Program-made: the position numbers and the translations under genes
The notes under the pieces: generated by a model
What the model was told of the DNA's origin: nothing
Databases searched by the model: none
Seen by the model: only the letters and a program-made list of their open reading frames with translations
Part shown: positions 1 to 10,931 of the stretch, piece by piece
Layout: the number at the start of each line of letters is the position of its first letter
Position numbering within the stretch: position 1 is the stretch's first letter
NCBI GenBank assembly: GCA_023078685.1
Contig: JALGAS010000002.1
Span: 992,001 to 1,056,000 of the forward strand
Direction: 5' to 3'
Origin: Neopestalotiopsis rosae
Lineage: Eukaryota > Ascomycota > Sordariomycetes > Amphisphaeriales > Sporocadaceae
DNA: 64,000 bases

Positions 1-123
1 ATCTTGGCGCGGTCAGAATCCCCAGCCGCTGAGGGAGAGGTGGCTGCGCTGGTGGAGGGACGCGAGAGAGGATGCGAGAGCGACGAGTCCAGATCCGATG
101 ACGAATCTGAACCCATTGTATGA
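1..123 (+). CDS. 3' end of an unidentified gene (partial)
   Basis: Reading frame 1 is open from the first base of the window to a TGA at 121-123, giving a 40-residue C-terminal tail rich in Glu, Asp, Arg and Ser. The last residues are strongly acidic (ESDESRSDDESEPIV). The 5' part lies outside the window, so no domain can be seen and no function can be assigned. The TGA is followed by AT-rich sequence with AATAAA-like runs (around 163-170), as expected for a fungal 3' UTR. It could also be a chance open frame, because only 123 bases are visible; the polar, compositionally coherent tail favours a real protein. Confidence 0.45.
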   Translation: MLARSESPAAEGEVAALVEGRERGCESDESRSDDESEPIV

Positions 124-764
124 TTAGGGAAGTGGAAAGCTCAGATGAAAGGAATTACAAGAATAAATAACATGAAAAACGTGTCAATGGCACGGCGATT
201 GGCAACAGAGATTTTGGCCTAGCAACAGATGACAAAAATTTATGCGCTCTGTATTTTGGGGAGCTGAGCAACGGGTATAACAGGCACCCTCAGGTAGCCA
301 GAAATGATGATTTCACCGATCTGATGCCCATGTCCTAGCGCGTCAAGTTCAAATCGGCGGGACGCGAAATGGCAGCGATGTCACGCGTTAAGTGGCATGG
401 AGTTACATTGAGACTTGTCCGCTTGCAGACAGGAACCTGTCCGAATTCAGTGGTTGACAACCCCACATGTGCACTAAAATCCACCCACGGGCCACTACTG
501 CCTAGGTATGTCTGGTACCCCAAAAAGCACTACCTAGGTACCCAGGCACCCGTCCACCGCCAGGGCCGCGCCAAACAGTGGCCGGACTTTCTATCGGACC
601 TGCTGAAACCACTCCCGCTGCGCCTCGTCATTGCCACTCGTGCTGACACCACCATCGCCCCTGATCTTTATCAGCACACTATATTAACAGGCAACCCTCA
701 CTTCTACAACATCATCGCAATTACAGCAGTTTCGCAGCAGTCCTCTGAGTGACCCCATCTCAAG
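124..764. other. Intergenic: 3' UTR then TOA2 promoter
   Basis: No gene is supported. It holds the putative 3' UTR of the left-edge gene and the promoter of TOA2. CCTAGGTA-type palindromic words occur twice (about 500-508 and 532-540), and a TATA-like TATATTA lies near 679. The open frame over 369-752 lacks any recognisable family and probably reflects chance. Confidence 0.5.
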
Positions 765-1294
765 ATGGCTTCCGCTCCTCAGAACTTCTACGAGCTGTAC
801 CGCCGAAGCAGGTACGGCGTCGTCCCCATGCGTGCCCTCGTATTTGATCTGCAGTGACTAACTCTCTGCGCTTGCAACGCACCAAACAGTGTCGGCGTCG
901 CTCTCACAGACACTCTGGATGACTTGATCCAAGATCACCGCATCGACCCTCAGCTGGCGATGAAGATCCTTGCCAACTTCGACCGAGCCATCACCGAAGT
1001 TCTGCAGGAGAAGGTCCGGTCGCGTTTGACATTCAAGGTAAATATACCTTCATACTGCAGGCAGCAGCTGTTCTTGCCTGTCTCCAGACCGCTTCTTCTC
1101 CATGGAGTCCTGGCTCAAACGCTCGCTGACACATATTCTGCGCGCAGGGCAGTCTCGACACATATAGATTCTGTGACGAAGTCTGGACATTTCAGCTCAA
1201 GAACGTAACCTTCAAGATGGACAATGGACAGAACAATGTCCAAGCCGACAAGGTCAAGATTGTGTCTTGCACCGCCAAGCCCACAGGCACCTAG
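765..1294 (+). CDS. TOA2: Transcription initiation factor IIA small (gamma) subunit
   Basis: General RNA polymerase II factor; with the large TFIIA subunit it binds and stabilises TBP on the TATA box in the nucleus. Three exons: 765-811, 890-1037 and 1148-1294, joined in frame with GT/AG borders, giving 113 residues, the normal length of the family. The start [10 protein letters not shown], followed by a four-helix-type segment with the word [17 protein letters not shown], is the family signature. The C-terminal beta-barrel half contains [15 protein letters not shown] and ends with [10 protein letters not shown], as in yeast Toa2. The first exon is only 47 bases, so a simple ORF search misses the N-terminus. 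The first intron is 78 bases (a multiple of three) but contains an in-frame TGA. Confidence 0.95.
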
Positions 1295-2444
1295 GAGGAA
1301 ATCTGCTGGAAGCAACATACCAGAGAGCCCAGACGGCCCAGACGGCCCAGAAAGCGGTAATCGACAGCAAATAGACTACGAGCTCGTGAGGCGAGAGGGC
1401 TGTCATAAGAAGCAGGGATGACGGTAAACAGCGCCGTGCACAGGTCAAATTGCTGGAGGGTGTCAAGAAAAGGCACTCCTTGAGAGTGCAGAATGCATTT
1501 AATGGCGTTCAGGTTTATGGGAATGGATAATGAAATGGCCACGGATACCTCAAGCCACAGATTGCCAGCAGTAAGAGCATCTGTGAAGTAGATTACGTTT
1601 TTGCTTTTATTTCTGTCATTAGCAGACGGTACACCGAAATACAATTTCTATTGTTGATGTTGCCATATTACACGGTTGCTATTTCTTTGTGACCCCAAAT
1701 TCACAAAAAGGATTGCTGAGGTCTATTTGAACAATCAGAATATTCAAAGTGATCATTCGTTTCTGCCACGGGCTTCGTCCGTTCGTTTGCCAAAGAAGGA
1801 TCAAGTACGCTGGTGGGCAATTTGTATCGTATATGGCTTGATAGTATCCACCAAACTATACTACAATGAAGGGAAACATCATGTGAAGCAAGCACGGAGG
1901 AAACATGTTAATACTTCCTACATGGTTGGTCATATATGAAAGAGATAACACACTAGGTCAGCCAATGGGGTGGGGGTTACGCAAGAACAGCACAACGTCA
2001 TAGGCATAGGCCAATCGTGGATTGTTCAAGATCAGCGATCTGCCGGTACTGCATTTATGGGCTTTCGATGTGGTTCGCCGGGACTATATTTTAAAGCATT
2101 TGCATGATAATCCAGCTCGCCAAACTTTAAGCAATGGACAGCCGCAAGTCATATCTGTCCAGGGAGCTACGTATTCAGATTCAAGGGCCCTGAATCGTAA
2201 GCCTTGAACTGAATTGGGGCCCCAAAACCCCGCTGATCTCCGCCAAGGCCATCATCCGAGCGGGAGTCCGGACTTTAAACCCACGCCGTCACCCCCCCAA
2301 AAAGAGCTTCCCAAAGAGAAATGCGCCAGCCAGGAACGCCAGCACGCATGAGCAAGCAACCTCGAGGCTCTGTTTTCGCAGACACACACACGCACACCCA
2401 CTGAAACGCAAGCACGCCCCCCGAGCCTGCCGAGGTGGTCCACC
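1295..2444. other. Intergenic: TOA2 3' UTR and promoter of the TMEM42-like gene
   Basis: No supported gene in 1.15 kb. The first part is AT-rich, the last 200 bases are C-rich and contain a CA-rich run (ACACACACGCACACCC, about 2382-2400), typical of a fungal 5' leader. Short frames here have no family resemblance. Confidence 0.5.
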
Positions 2445-3920
2445 ATGCCCCGTGTCACCCGTAGTAGCAGCAGAAAGCAGAAAGAGACCCAGTTGTCGCC
2501 GGCTGCGGATCCGACGTCCAGTTCATCATTATCATCCTCTACTGCCGTCACCACTGCAAGTACAACATCTGCTGGTCCTGATTCCTCTCCGACTCAATCC
2601 TTACGGAAACGCCCGCTCCCGGTCTCTGCGACTCGCGAGCCACAGGCCAAGATGGTCAACGATGAGAACCGCTCCGCTGGGAGCACATCGGACCAGGAGG
2701 ATGTTACCTTGCCTGTTTCCGCCTCTTGGGCCACGCGAAATCAATGGATTGTCCTGGCTATCGCGAGCGGTGCTTGTGCAGCTTTTAATGGAGTATTTGC
2801 CAAATTGTAAGTACATTCATCATGTTTGTGGTAAACATGTGATACCCGAAACCTGTGCCCATTGTCTTAGCTCTGCGTACATTACGATTTCGCCTTTCTT
2901 ATCAATGGACTGAATATATTTTCCATTTTGGCGATTGGACCATCTCCCGTGTTCTGAATGTCCTCACTTCAACTCCTTCAGATATCTACTTTAAGATCAC
3001 CTCCAGCAAAACTTCTATTGTTCCGCCTTTCTTTCTGAACCCGTTTTGATGACCAGTGGAGGTCTTCATGCCGGCACCATATGATCAGAAGGCTGACTTT
3101 ATATCAAGGACAACCAATGATTTGACATCAAACATATCGCAGGGCTTGGCGAAAGCCTTTGGCCTGGACGCCGTTGAAAATGTTATTGAGCTCATTGTTC
3201 GTTGTGTAAGTTCCTTCAATTTTCCCTACACACTTGCCGGTTTGGGCGACTTTGCTTTCTATCTCTTCACTTGAAGGCGAAATGCTGCTATAATATCTAA
3301 TGCGATCTCGACTCGCATGCTATTGATGCTGTGGTGACTTTCTATTATACCGAGGTTCTGCAAAGAACGATCAGGCTGACCCTGTAATATGAACAGGCAT
3401 TCTTTGGTCTCAATCTCGTATTCAATGGAGTGGTAAGTGGCAAATCTCGTTTCCATCGCGCGTCGTATGCGGGCTCTTAATCTAATTGGGAAAACAGATG
3501 TGGACTTTATTCACCAAGGCCCTGGCGCGAGGCAGCTCCACGACGCAGGTCTCCATCATGAACACGTCGACCAACTTTGTCATCACGGCCCTCCTCGGCC
3601 TGGCCATCTTCTCCGAGTCCCTGCCGCCGCTCTGGTGGCTCGGCGCCGCCATGCTGGTCGCCGGCAACGTCATCATCGGCGCGCGCAAGGAGGGTAAGCA
3701 AGACGAGGAGAATGAGCAGCAGCCCGGTGGTGGTAGTATCGTCGGTGGCGGTGCCATTCGTTTGGAGGAGGATGATGATCAAAATGTTGTCGATCCTGCT
3801 GCCGGTCTTGCATCCTATGGTGCCGTTCCGCCTGCTCAAGGAATCCTGCCCGTGGAAAAGGACGATGAGGACGAGGATATTCCTCTTCTTGGAGAAATCG
3901 ATGAATCCATCCACAGGTAA
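2445..3920 (+). CDS. TMEM42/EamA-like small multidrug-transporter-fold membrane protein
   Basis: Four exons: 2445-2806, 3109-3205, 3397-3432 and 3498-3920, giving 305 residues. The N-terminal ~95 residues are a Ser/Thr-rich polar tail. Then follow about four membrane segments with the TMEM42-type order: a helix with SGACAAFNGVFAKL, the link LTTNDLTSNISQG, a helix ending NVIELIVRC, the short exon AFFGLNLVFNGV, then MWTLFTKAL, an STTQVSIMNTSTNF segment and a closing SLPPLWWLGAAMLVAGNVIIG helix. The C-terminus is an acidic cytosolic tail of ~75 residues. The family belongs to the drug/metabolite transporter superfamily and its substrate is not known. The first intron is long (302 bases) but the codon it splits (TT/G) rejoins the family motif exactly. 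The start ATG has a CCACCATG context. Confidence 0.85.
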
Positions 3921-4259
3921 CGCACTAAACTATTGGCTATGTCCTTAGTTACTGGCATCCCTAAAATCCCGATATCATTGTAGATATCTTTCGGCATTGA
4001 GTTGCCTTGTAAATATCGTTATATAGAATAGAGTCCATCGATATTCGTGATAAACCGGACTTGACGACCTGCGAGAAGACTCTGGACCGTCCCAGATATC
4101 TGTGCGTCCCTAAAATGATAGGACTTCTGGCCCGTAAACCCGGACGCTTCGGATAAAAGAGGGCATCTCTGGTCGCTAGTTCCATGAACATGTCACTTGT
4201 ATATCGGACGTCTTCATTGGGAATAATTGCAAGTTAATCGCACATTCATCTCACTGCAT
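3921..4259. other. Convergent 3' flanks
   Basis: 339 bases between the stop of the TMEM42-like gene and the stop of the CLC gene on the other strand. Only 3' UTR-like sequence is seen; no gene. Confidence 0.5.
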
Positions 4260-6794
4260 CTATCTATTCTCCAGCTCAACTCCGTCATCGTCAGCCAAGT
4301 CGGCCAGATCTTCATCCCCGTCCATGATCCTGCCCCGGCCACTAGTAACGGCCTCGGGGCCACCGCCGAGCTGGATGCGCCCGCCGCTGAGGGAGTCCAC
4401 CTTGCCCGATACCCAGCCTGCCGCCGTGCGTATCCAGCCCCATAACCTCTCGTGACCCCTCTGTATCTCGTGGTCCGTCCTCGGGTTCTCGGCTGCCTCG
4501 GCGTGGAACTGATACTTGAGGCAGTCCTTGACCGTGACGAGGCCGACGAGGCGGCCGTGGTGTTCAATGAGGATAACTCTGGGGCCGATCTTGCGGAAAA
4601 GCTCCATGACGGTCTCCAACGGAAGCCGGGGATGGACTGTGACTGGAGTGGCATCCACATAGCGGCTAAAGTCAATCGATGCCGAGCTTGTTCCAAAATC
4701 CGCATGACTGAGCGTCACCGTCGGTGTGACCGGGGTGACGCTGCTCAGGGCGGCTGCTGGTGGCGAGAAGGCACACTTTGCAGTAGCACTGATGGAGCTG
4801 CCGCGTTCTCGTTTTAGTCTTTCAATGGCATATCGCAGCTCAGTCCGTCCGATGTAGCCCAAGAGTATCCTTGAATCGAGATCATCCACGACAGGGAATC
4901 CTTGGTATTTTGGCTGGCTCAACAAATCCTCCACAGCCTGCAGTAACATGCCATTAGCTGGAAGGGCCACTACATCCGTCTTCATCACGGCCTGTGCAGG
5001 AACACCGAAGTTGTGTTCTTCCTTGTTGTCAAGGAAGGGGAAGCCACTGAACCAGATCATGCGATCCGCGATGCCACCTTTGCCGAAGAGCTCAGACACA
5101 GCTTTGGTGACACCCACGACAATCATGGTCGGAAGGATATAAGTGAGAGCTCCAGTCAGCTCAAACATAATGACAACGACGGTGATGGTAATATGCATGA
5201 TGCCAGAAAGCGCTGCCGCTGCACCAAGGAAAGCATACGTTCCTGGCGTGATGCAGGGCACATCGGGTTGACATGATGAAAAGAAGGTGCTGTCTGGGAA
5301 GGCGTCGTACAGAGCCTGAACGATGATGCCCACAGTCCGTCCAAATGACGCTCCAATAGCCATGGACGGGACAAAGATACCGGCCGGCACCTTGCAGCCA
5401 TAAGATATTATCACCAGAAATATTCTGATGAGGGTAGCAAGTGTCAATGACACAATGTTGCCCCAGCGCTTGTCAGCATCGCAAAGGCCTTGATAGTCTT
5501 CTGCGCCCTCGCACTCGAGAAATAGAATTTCCATACTCTCAGTCATGTCAATCCGGAGAAAGACATTCGGATAACAAATGATGGCTGTTCCGGCAGCGAG
5601 GAGTGTCGCCTCTAGAACGGCATATTTGGTAAGATATTTCTTCCTAAAGGCTTGAGCCCGAAGATTCCATTTCATGACAAAAGCTCCATAAAGACCGCCG
5701 AAGATTCCGAGGATGATATAGAAAACCACCTCAAAAAAGTGCCATGATCGATCGTACTTGACCTGAAACATGACAAGTTGTCCAGTGCGGAAGGGGTTCA
5801 TGGCTGACAAGACTGCGGTCGCGACCAAAGCACAAAAGTAGCTTCGCCACATGGTCTTCAAGGGGAAGTAGCTTGACATTTCCTCCAACGAGAAGAGCAC
5901 ACCTCCAATAGGGCTACCAAAGGCAACGCCGACACCAGCCGCGGCGCAAGCACTGAGGATCTCGCGAGTCTTGGAGGCATTGCTCTTGTACTTCTCAAAC
6001 ATCCTGGAGATGACATTGCCAGCACAAACAGCATAGTGAACACTGGGACCTTCCTTGCCCACAGATAATCCAGAGGCAATTGCCAGGGGCAGTGCGATTG
6101 ACTTGATGAGCAGAGTCCAAAATCCGAGGAAACCCTTCATGACGAAACCCGCGATAATAACCTTTATCTCCGATATACCAGAGCCAGCTGCGTACGGAGA
6201 AAACGATTTGACCAGGGTGGCGGCCGTGAAGGCGAATATGGTTGCGAATGTGATGTAGAGGATGTAGTTGACCGGTTCAAAGCTGGTCCATCTATGCCAG
6301 TCATCGCATCCATTGTCTTCGCCCCAACAGCAGAAACTCTCATTGAGGTAGAAGGCGGTGGTGCAGTAGCCCAGCTTGATATCTGATAGCCATTCGGTGA
6401 TGATATTGAGAAATGAAGCAATCATTCCAATTGCCGCGCCGACGAGCGTGACCACGATCCATCCCTGAGCGGCGTCGTAGGACTCCCATAGCTTATAGCG
6501 CCACGTCACCCTCCCATTGTCGAAAAGGCCAGCCGTCTTCTTCCGCCGCGCCTTGCGCCGTTGTCGCTCCCGTGCGGCATCTTGTACCCAGTCGATGGTC
6601 GTAAAGTCCTCGTAGCGCTTGATCTCTGCAATCTCGTCGTCGATCTGCTGCCTCACGGGCGCGTCGGCGCCGCCCTCGCCCCGCTCGACGGTCGATACGG
6701 CGAACGATAGCCTCGAGCTCAGACTCGGCCGGTGTATTGACTGAGGGCGCGACACGGAAAAGGACGTCGTTCTTGAATGATCCATCGCGCTCAT
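4260..6794 (-). CDS. GEF1: CLC chloride/proton exchanger, Gef1 type
   Basis: Intracellular anion/proton antiporter of the CLC family; the yeast relative Gef1 acts in Golgi, prevacuolar and vacuolar membranes and supports copper and iron homeostasis. Single exon of 844 residues. Residues 1-110 are a cytosolic tail with the conserved stretch YEDFTTIDWVQD. The membrane domain runs from ~111 to ~600. Selectivity motif GSGISE is at 204-209 and GKEGPSVHYA at 246-255 with the gating glutamate at 248. A SLEE motif further on carries the proton-glutamate position, arguing for an exchanger and not a channel. Two CBS domains occupy the last ~240 residues. Head-to-head with the Dpb3-like gene. The ATG at 6792-6794 is the first in frame; a second is three codons later. 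Confidence 0.95.
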   Translation of the reverse strand: MSAMDHSRTTSFSVSRPQSIHRPSLSSRLSFAVSTVERGEGGADAPVRQQIDDEIAEIKRYEDFTTIDWVQDAARERQRRKARRKKTAGLFDNGRVTWRYKLWESYDAAQGWIVVTLVGAAIGMIASFLNIITEWLSDIKLGYCTTAFYLNESFCCWGEDNGCDDWHRWTSFEPVNYILYITFATIFAFTAATLVKSFSPYAAGSGISEIKVIIAGFVMKGFLGFWTLLIKSIALPLAIASGLSVGKEGPSVHYAVCAGNVISRMFEKYKSNASKTREILSACAAAGVGVAFGSPIGGVLFSLEEMSSYFPLKTMWRSYFCALVATAVLSAMNPFRTGQLVMFQVKYDRSWHFFEVVFYIILGIFGGLYGAFVMKWNLRAQAFRKKYLTKYAVLEATLLAAGTAIICYPNVFLRIDMTESMEILFLECEGAEDYQGLCDADKRWGNIVSLTLATLIRIFLVIISYGCKVPAGIFVPSMAIGASFGRTVGIIVQALYDAFPDSTFFSSCQPDVPCITPGTYAFLGAAAALSGIMHITITVVVIMFELTGALTYILPTMIVVGVTKAVSELFGKGGIADRMIWFSGFPFLDNKEEHNFGVPAQAVMKTDVVALPANGMLLQAVEDLLSQPKYQGFPVVDDLDSRILLGYIGRTELRYAIERLKRERGSSISATAKCAFSPPAAALSSVTPVTPTVTLSHADFGTSSASIDFSRYVDATPVTVHPRLPLETVMELFRKIGPRVILIEHHGRLVGLVTVKDCLKYQFHAEAAENPRTDHEIQRGHERLWGWIRTAAGWVSGKVDSLSGGRIQLGGGPEAVTSGRGRIMDGDEDLADLADDDGVELENR

Positions 6795-7629
6795 GTCGCC
6801 AGTCTTGCGACCATTGTCTATCCGTCTAAATAGAATCAGGCAGCGGAAATGATGTGGTCGCGCAACCTCTCCCTATCGCAAGCATGTATGTAAAATGGGA
6901 TTTCGCAAGATTGGAAGCTTCTCAACAATCGGCTTGCGCAATTCCAATGAGAATAGCTGGGGGTACCTACGTAATCCTTGGGGCCAAGCTAAACTACAGG
7001 GAGCAGCCAGGGGTCCGCGGCTCCTTGGCGGTGGGTTCTAGGAGCCTCCACTGCCCTAAGAAACCGCCGCTAACCTCTTATGCAACCACTCAAATGGGGG
7101 ATATGGGCAATCGCGTTTCCTAAAACTCGGCACGCGTCTTGATGTAGACGACCTCCAGTCAAGTACCATTCGACCCATCGTGACATTTGAAAACAGATCA
7201 TCGCAAAACGCAAATCAGAAATCCCAAAAAGAGGTGAGTTCCGTAGTTTCTTGTTTCTCAGCCCGTGCCGCCCCTCTGTCCATGATTATACCCGATGTGT
7301 CGTGAGTATTTGAGACTCAAGCACGAGCATCACCTTATAGCACGGTACAGAGTTTACGGCAACATTGGATTTATACTCCAGCAACAACATCTGAACATTC
7401 GTTTATGTTTCCACAATGTCCTTCAATCAATATTTTCCTGTTGTCGGGTTGATCCACAAACATGCCCAGGCCCCTGGCGGTGAACGCCTGTTTTCAATCA
7501 CATGTTGCTGACTGAACCCTTAGACCCAGAGGCTCCTTTTACTCACATTCTCTGCCCGGAGATATTGACACCTCGGAAAATCAAAACCAAATTCAAGTAC
7601 CCAGGCATTCTGTCTGCCTATATTACATC
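6795..7629. other. Bidirectional promoter between GEF1 and the Dpb3-like gene
   Basis: 835 bases between two divergent start codons. No gene is supported. A GAGGTGAGTT word at ~7230 could be the donor of a 5' UTR intron of the right-hand gene, but the acceptor is not clear. Confidence 0.45.
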
Positions 7630-8378
7630 ATGCCTTACAACACCTCAGCTATTCCGCCTCGGAAGGATGTGACGGGCCAGACTCAACTGCCATGTAAGCC
7701 ATATAAGCTCCGTTCACGTTTTTTACGTTGCTAATATAAGGCAGTATCAAGAGTCAAGAAGATTATAGCACAGGATCAGGATGTTGGCATCTGCTCCAAT
7801 AACGCAGCCTTTGCCATCACAGTCGCTACGGTGGGTAACATGAGATGTAGAACTTGGGACCTATCTCAACTGACGTTTTCCGACAGGAATTGTTCATACA
7901 ACACCTTGCAATAAAGGCGCTAGACCAAGCCAAGGCAGAGCGCAAGCCCAGGAGAAACATTCAATACAAGGACATAGCCAGCGCGGTTCACGGCCACGAC
8001 AATCTCGAGTTCCTCGAGGATCTGGTGCCCAAGACGGTCAAGTTCAAGGACATCAAGTCCACGGCTGCGGCGACCCGGGCCAGCCTGCGCGGCGAGCGGC
8101 TGGGCGATCAGGCAGAGGACCAGGAGACGCGGGCGCCGGCTCCCAACGGCACCAAGAAGCACAAGAGCAGCGCCAGCCGCTCGAGTCTGAACGGCGGCAG
8201 CGTGAACATTGACAGCATACTTGGAAACGGCACGGCTGCTGGTGCTGCTGGTGGCGCCAAGTCACAAGGACAGAGCAATGGCGATGACAGTGGCGCTGCG
8301 GATCCAAATGACCAACTGCAGCTGGAGATGCGGCAGGCCAACAATGGCAACGATGGCGATGTCGAGATGCATGATTAG
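7630..8378 (+). CDS. DPB3: Histone-fold protein of the Dpb3/CHRAC-15 (CBF/NF-Y-C-like) group
   Basis: Three exons (7630-7693, 7745-7830, 7887-8378) encode 213 residues. Residues ~20-85 form an NF-YC-like histone fold: LPLSRVKKIIAQDQDV, then ATELFIQHLAIKALDQA and YKDIASAVHGHDNLEFLEDL. This pattern matches the small histone-fold subunit of DNA polymerase epsilon (Dpb3/POLE4) and of the CHRAC remodeller, which pairs with a Dpb4-type partner and binds DNA behind the fork. The remaining ~120 residues are low-complexity Ser/Gly/Asn with an acidic end (DGDVEMHD), common in fungal orthologues. Hap5 is less likely because the fold lacks the Hap5-specific flanks. The small first exon ends inside a Leu codon. 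The exact complex cannot be settled from sequence alone. Confidence 0.85.
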
Positions 8379-8669
8379 AGGGGGCACAACTCTTAATGGA
8401 CCAAGATAAATATCGAGCCAACTTCGTTGCAGAAGTATAGCATAAGGAAATGATTTATATGGCTGCAACCCTGTGCACGGGCGATCCAGTAAACAATCCC
8501 AAGGATTGATAAAAAAATCGCGATGACTGCCAATCGAGTATGATCGTTGGCATAGGGTATTATTCATAGATACTTTTTGCTGTCTCTAATTTGCCACAAA
8601 GCGCAAATATACCAACCTGATCATGCTTGAATGCTCAAGCCGAATTGTGACTTGTCCCCGACCTTTTCT

Positions 8670-9691
8670 CTATTCCTCCATATCGTCATTGAGGTGAATG
8701 CCAGCCGGCATTCTTCCTTCCCTCAGCATGGTCTCCAGTTTCGTGATCTCGTCCAGACTCGTAGCGTTCTTGATCATATCTTGCAGCCTCTTCTTCTCCT
8801 TGTCCGTCAGCTTGATCCTCGACATCCTAGACGAGAGACCGCCGGTGGAGCCGTTGGCGGCCGAGGATCCGGAAACGTCAAAGGTGGCGCTCGACTTGAC
8901 GCCCATGATGGTCTTGGCCAGCTCGGTCGGCTCGGCCGCCGTGCCGAAGAGCTCAATGGCGCGGTCGCGCTCGGCCTTCTTGACCTTTTGGTAGTCGAGG
9001 AAGCGCACAGCGGCGCAGCGCCAGAGCACCCAGTACCGGTAGTGCTGAAGAAGTTCCTTGTCAGCATGATCTAAAGCTTCCAGAAACAGGTCGCCCTGAC
9101 TGTCCCGTTGAATTTGACTCACCTCCTTCTTTGTGACGGGGTTGTCCTTTAATACCAGGTGCGTGAGGCGTGAAAACGAGCCCAGCGGGTCGAGGTCGGC
9201 CAGCTCCTTCAAGTCATTGCTCTCAAGCTGCAGATTGGTGAGCAGCGGGACCGAGTTCACCAGCGTAGGCTGTATCGATCCGATGCGGTTGCGGGCTAGG
9301 AGGAGTGTGCGTATACGCGGGCTCAAGGGAAAGTTGCCTAGCACCTGGATGTCGTTGTCGACCAAGTCGATTGCATCTTGTGGCTATTCGGGAGGGCGCA
9401 TTCGGGTCAGCATAAAAACTTCCAGGAGCGCATCGATTGAAACCAAAGTCTCAGTTCTCAGTATCTAAGGAGAAAAGAAAAAAGGACTTACACCAGCAAC
9501 ACCCAAGTTCTCAATAGCCGGAATTCTGTGTCCTGTTTACGCGTCGTGGCGACCGCTATCAACTCTGCTCCCTTGGATCAAAAGTGTAGTATCTGCTCTT
9601 TTCGCAACGTACCTCGGAGATCAAGCTCGCGCTCCTTCAGCGCGTTGAGCCACGAGGGGGAGTTCTGGAGGAGCTCGACCGTGAGCCTCAT
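8670..9691 (-). CDS. LEA1: U2 snRNP A' protein (Lea1), leucine-rich repeat
   Basis: Spliceosomal protein that, with the B'' protein, binds stem-loop IV of U2 snRNA. Four exons on the minus strand: 9613-9691, 9492-9532, 9123-9383 and 8670-9044, giving 251 residues, the usual family length. The N-terminus MRLTVELLQ...ELDLRG and RIPAIENLGVAG are family hallmarks; three to four leucine-rich repeats follow, and the cap reads HYRYWVLWRCAAVRFLDYQKVK. The C-terminal third is a polar, helical tail. The intron at 9045-9122 is 78 bases, has no in-frame stop and has a GTGAGT donor and CAG acceptor; reading through it would insert 26 residues inside the conserved cap, which argues it is a genuine intron. 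Confidence 0.93.
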
Positions 9692-10931
9692 GGTGGGCGG
9701 TGGGCCGAAGCGGTTCTGACTTGGATGGTCTCTCCTCCTCTTACCTCGCGGCGCGGGTTCTGATTTTGTCTAGGTCGCCTACTGGTCCCCCGGTTCTGTG
9801 ACAAGGGCAAACTTCGCGGTCGGGGTCGTGTCGAGATGGTGATTTGTTCGTTTGTCAGGGTAGTTGTCACAAGGCTGAGAGGCTGCGACCACAAAATTTC
9901 CAGATCAATCGACGCCTGTTTGATTGACCAGAGCTGCTCGCCTGGTGTGGATGGTGGGCGTTTAGTGGGGCAGAACGATAGTCACTCCAATTCAATTGGA
10001 GCGATATCTCACTTAATTGCATAATTATAGTGGTAGATGGTTCTTATTGGCCGCTGTCAACCCATTCACTACGTATCTCTATCGTTTCAATTGAATTTGT
10101 GTGTTTGAATGTTTAATTCGTCTATTTATTATAGTAATTTTGATTGTCATTGGGCGTTGAGAACTATACCCTTCATTGCCTTGTTGTACAAATGTATAGG
10201 TCTGGTGGTCCTGTTCTTATTAGACTGTGATTTTCAATCCTTTGACATAACTGCCAGCTGCAATGTGTGTTCCTTTTTTCTCAACAAGTACTATATTACC
10301 ATTCAACACTGATGTCCAGGCTGGAACCTTCTCAAAACTCAGATGATTGATTTTCCGGCCCGACTGATTTGCCTTTCGACATACAAACGGTCGTCCCACC
10401 AGGTACGTAGTCGATCAATGACGCTGTGGGAATGGCTACCCACTTGGCATCGCGTAACAGAAACTGTATCAGCTTCACTTGACAGGAACTGACGTGAGAA
10501 CTACAGACTCTGCAACGCATAAATCGGCACGAATATTGCTTTTACTATTCATTCTCACGGATGACCTAGATAAGCTAAGAATGACTGCTATTCTGGGCAA
10601 TCATGGCTTTCCTTAGCACTCTGCCGGCATCCGGACTTTTGTATAATGGCAATAACTGGTGATTTCTTAGCTAAGGCTTTTATGGCGTCATACTGGAGAG
10701 GGCCCAAGATCTTCAGAACTTTCGGAATGGAACTTGCCAGATCTTTTCGTTCAAATAATATTAAATACTTGAGGAGAAATGTACTCCATACTCAGAGTTT
10801 CTAGATTTCGTACACCATTATTATTCGGAGCAACAAGCCAGAGAATTTCAGGAAGCAAGAGTGCACGCATCTATCCCTGTGGTGTTTCAACGATATTTGT
10901 ATTTTCTTCATCTGCACAACACTTAAATAAG
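9692..10931. other. Divergent intergenic region between LEA1 and the amidotransferase gene
   Basis: 1.24 kb without a supported gene. The 10.0-10.3 kb part is AT-rich with poly-T runs. A possible upstream start for the right-hand gene lies at 10779 (see that entry). Confidence 0.5.

Noticed and set aside
369..752. 127-residue open frame before TOA2
   Set aside because: No family resemblance, overlaps the promoter, and an equally long frame runs on the other strand.
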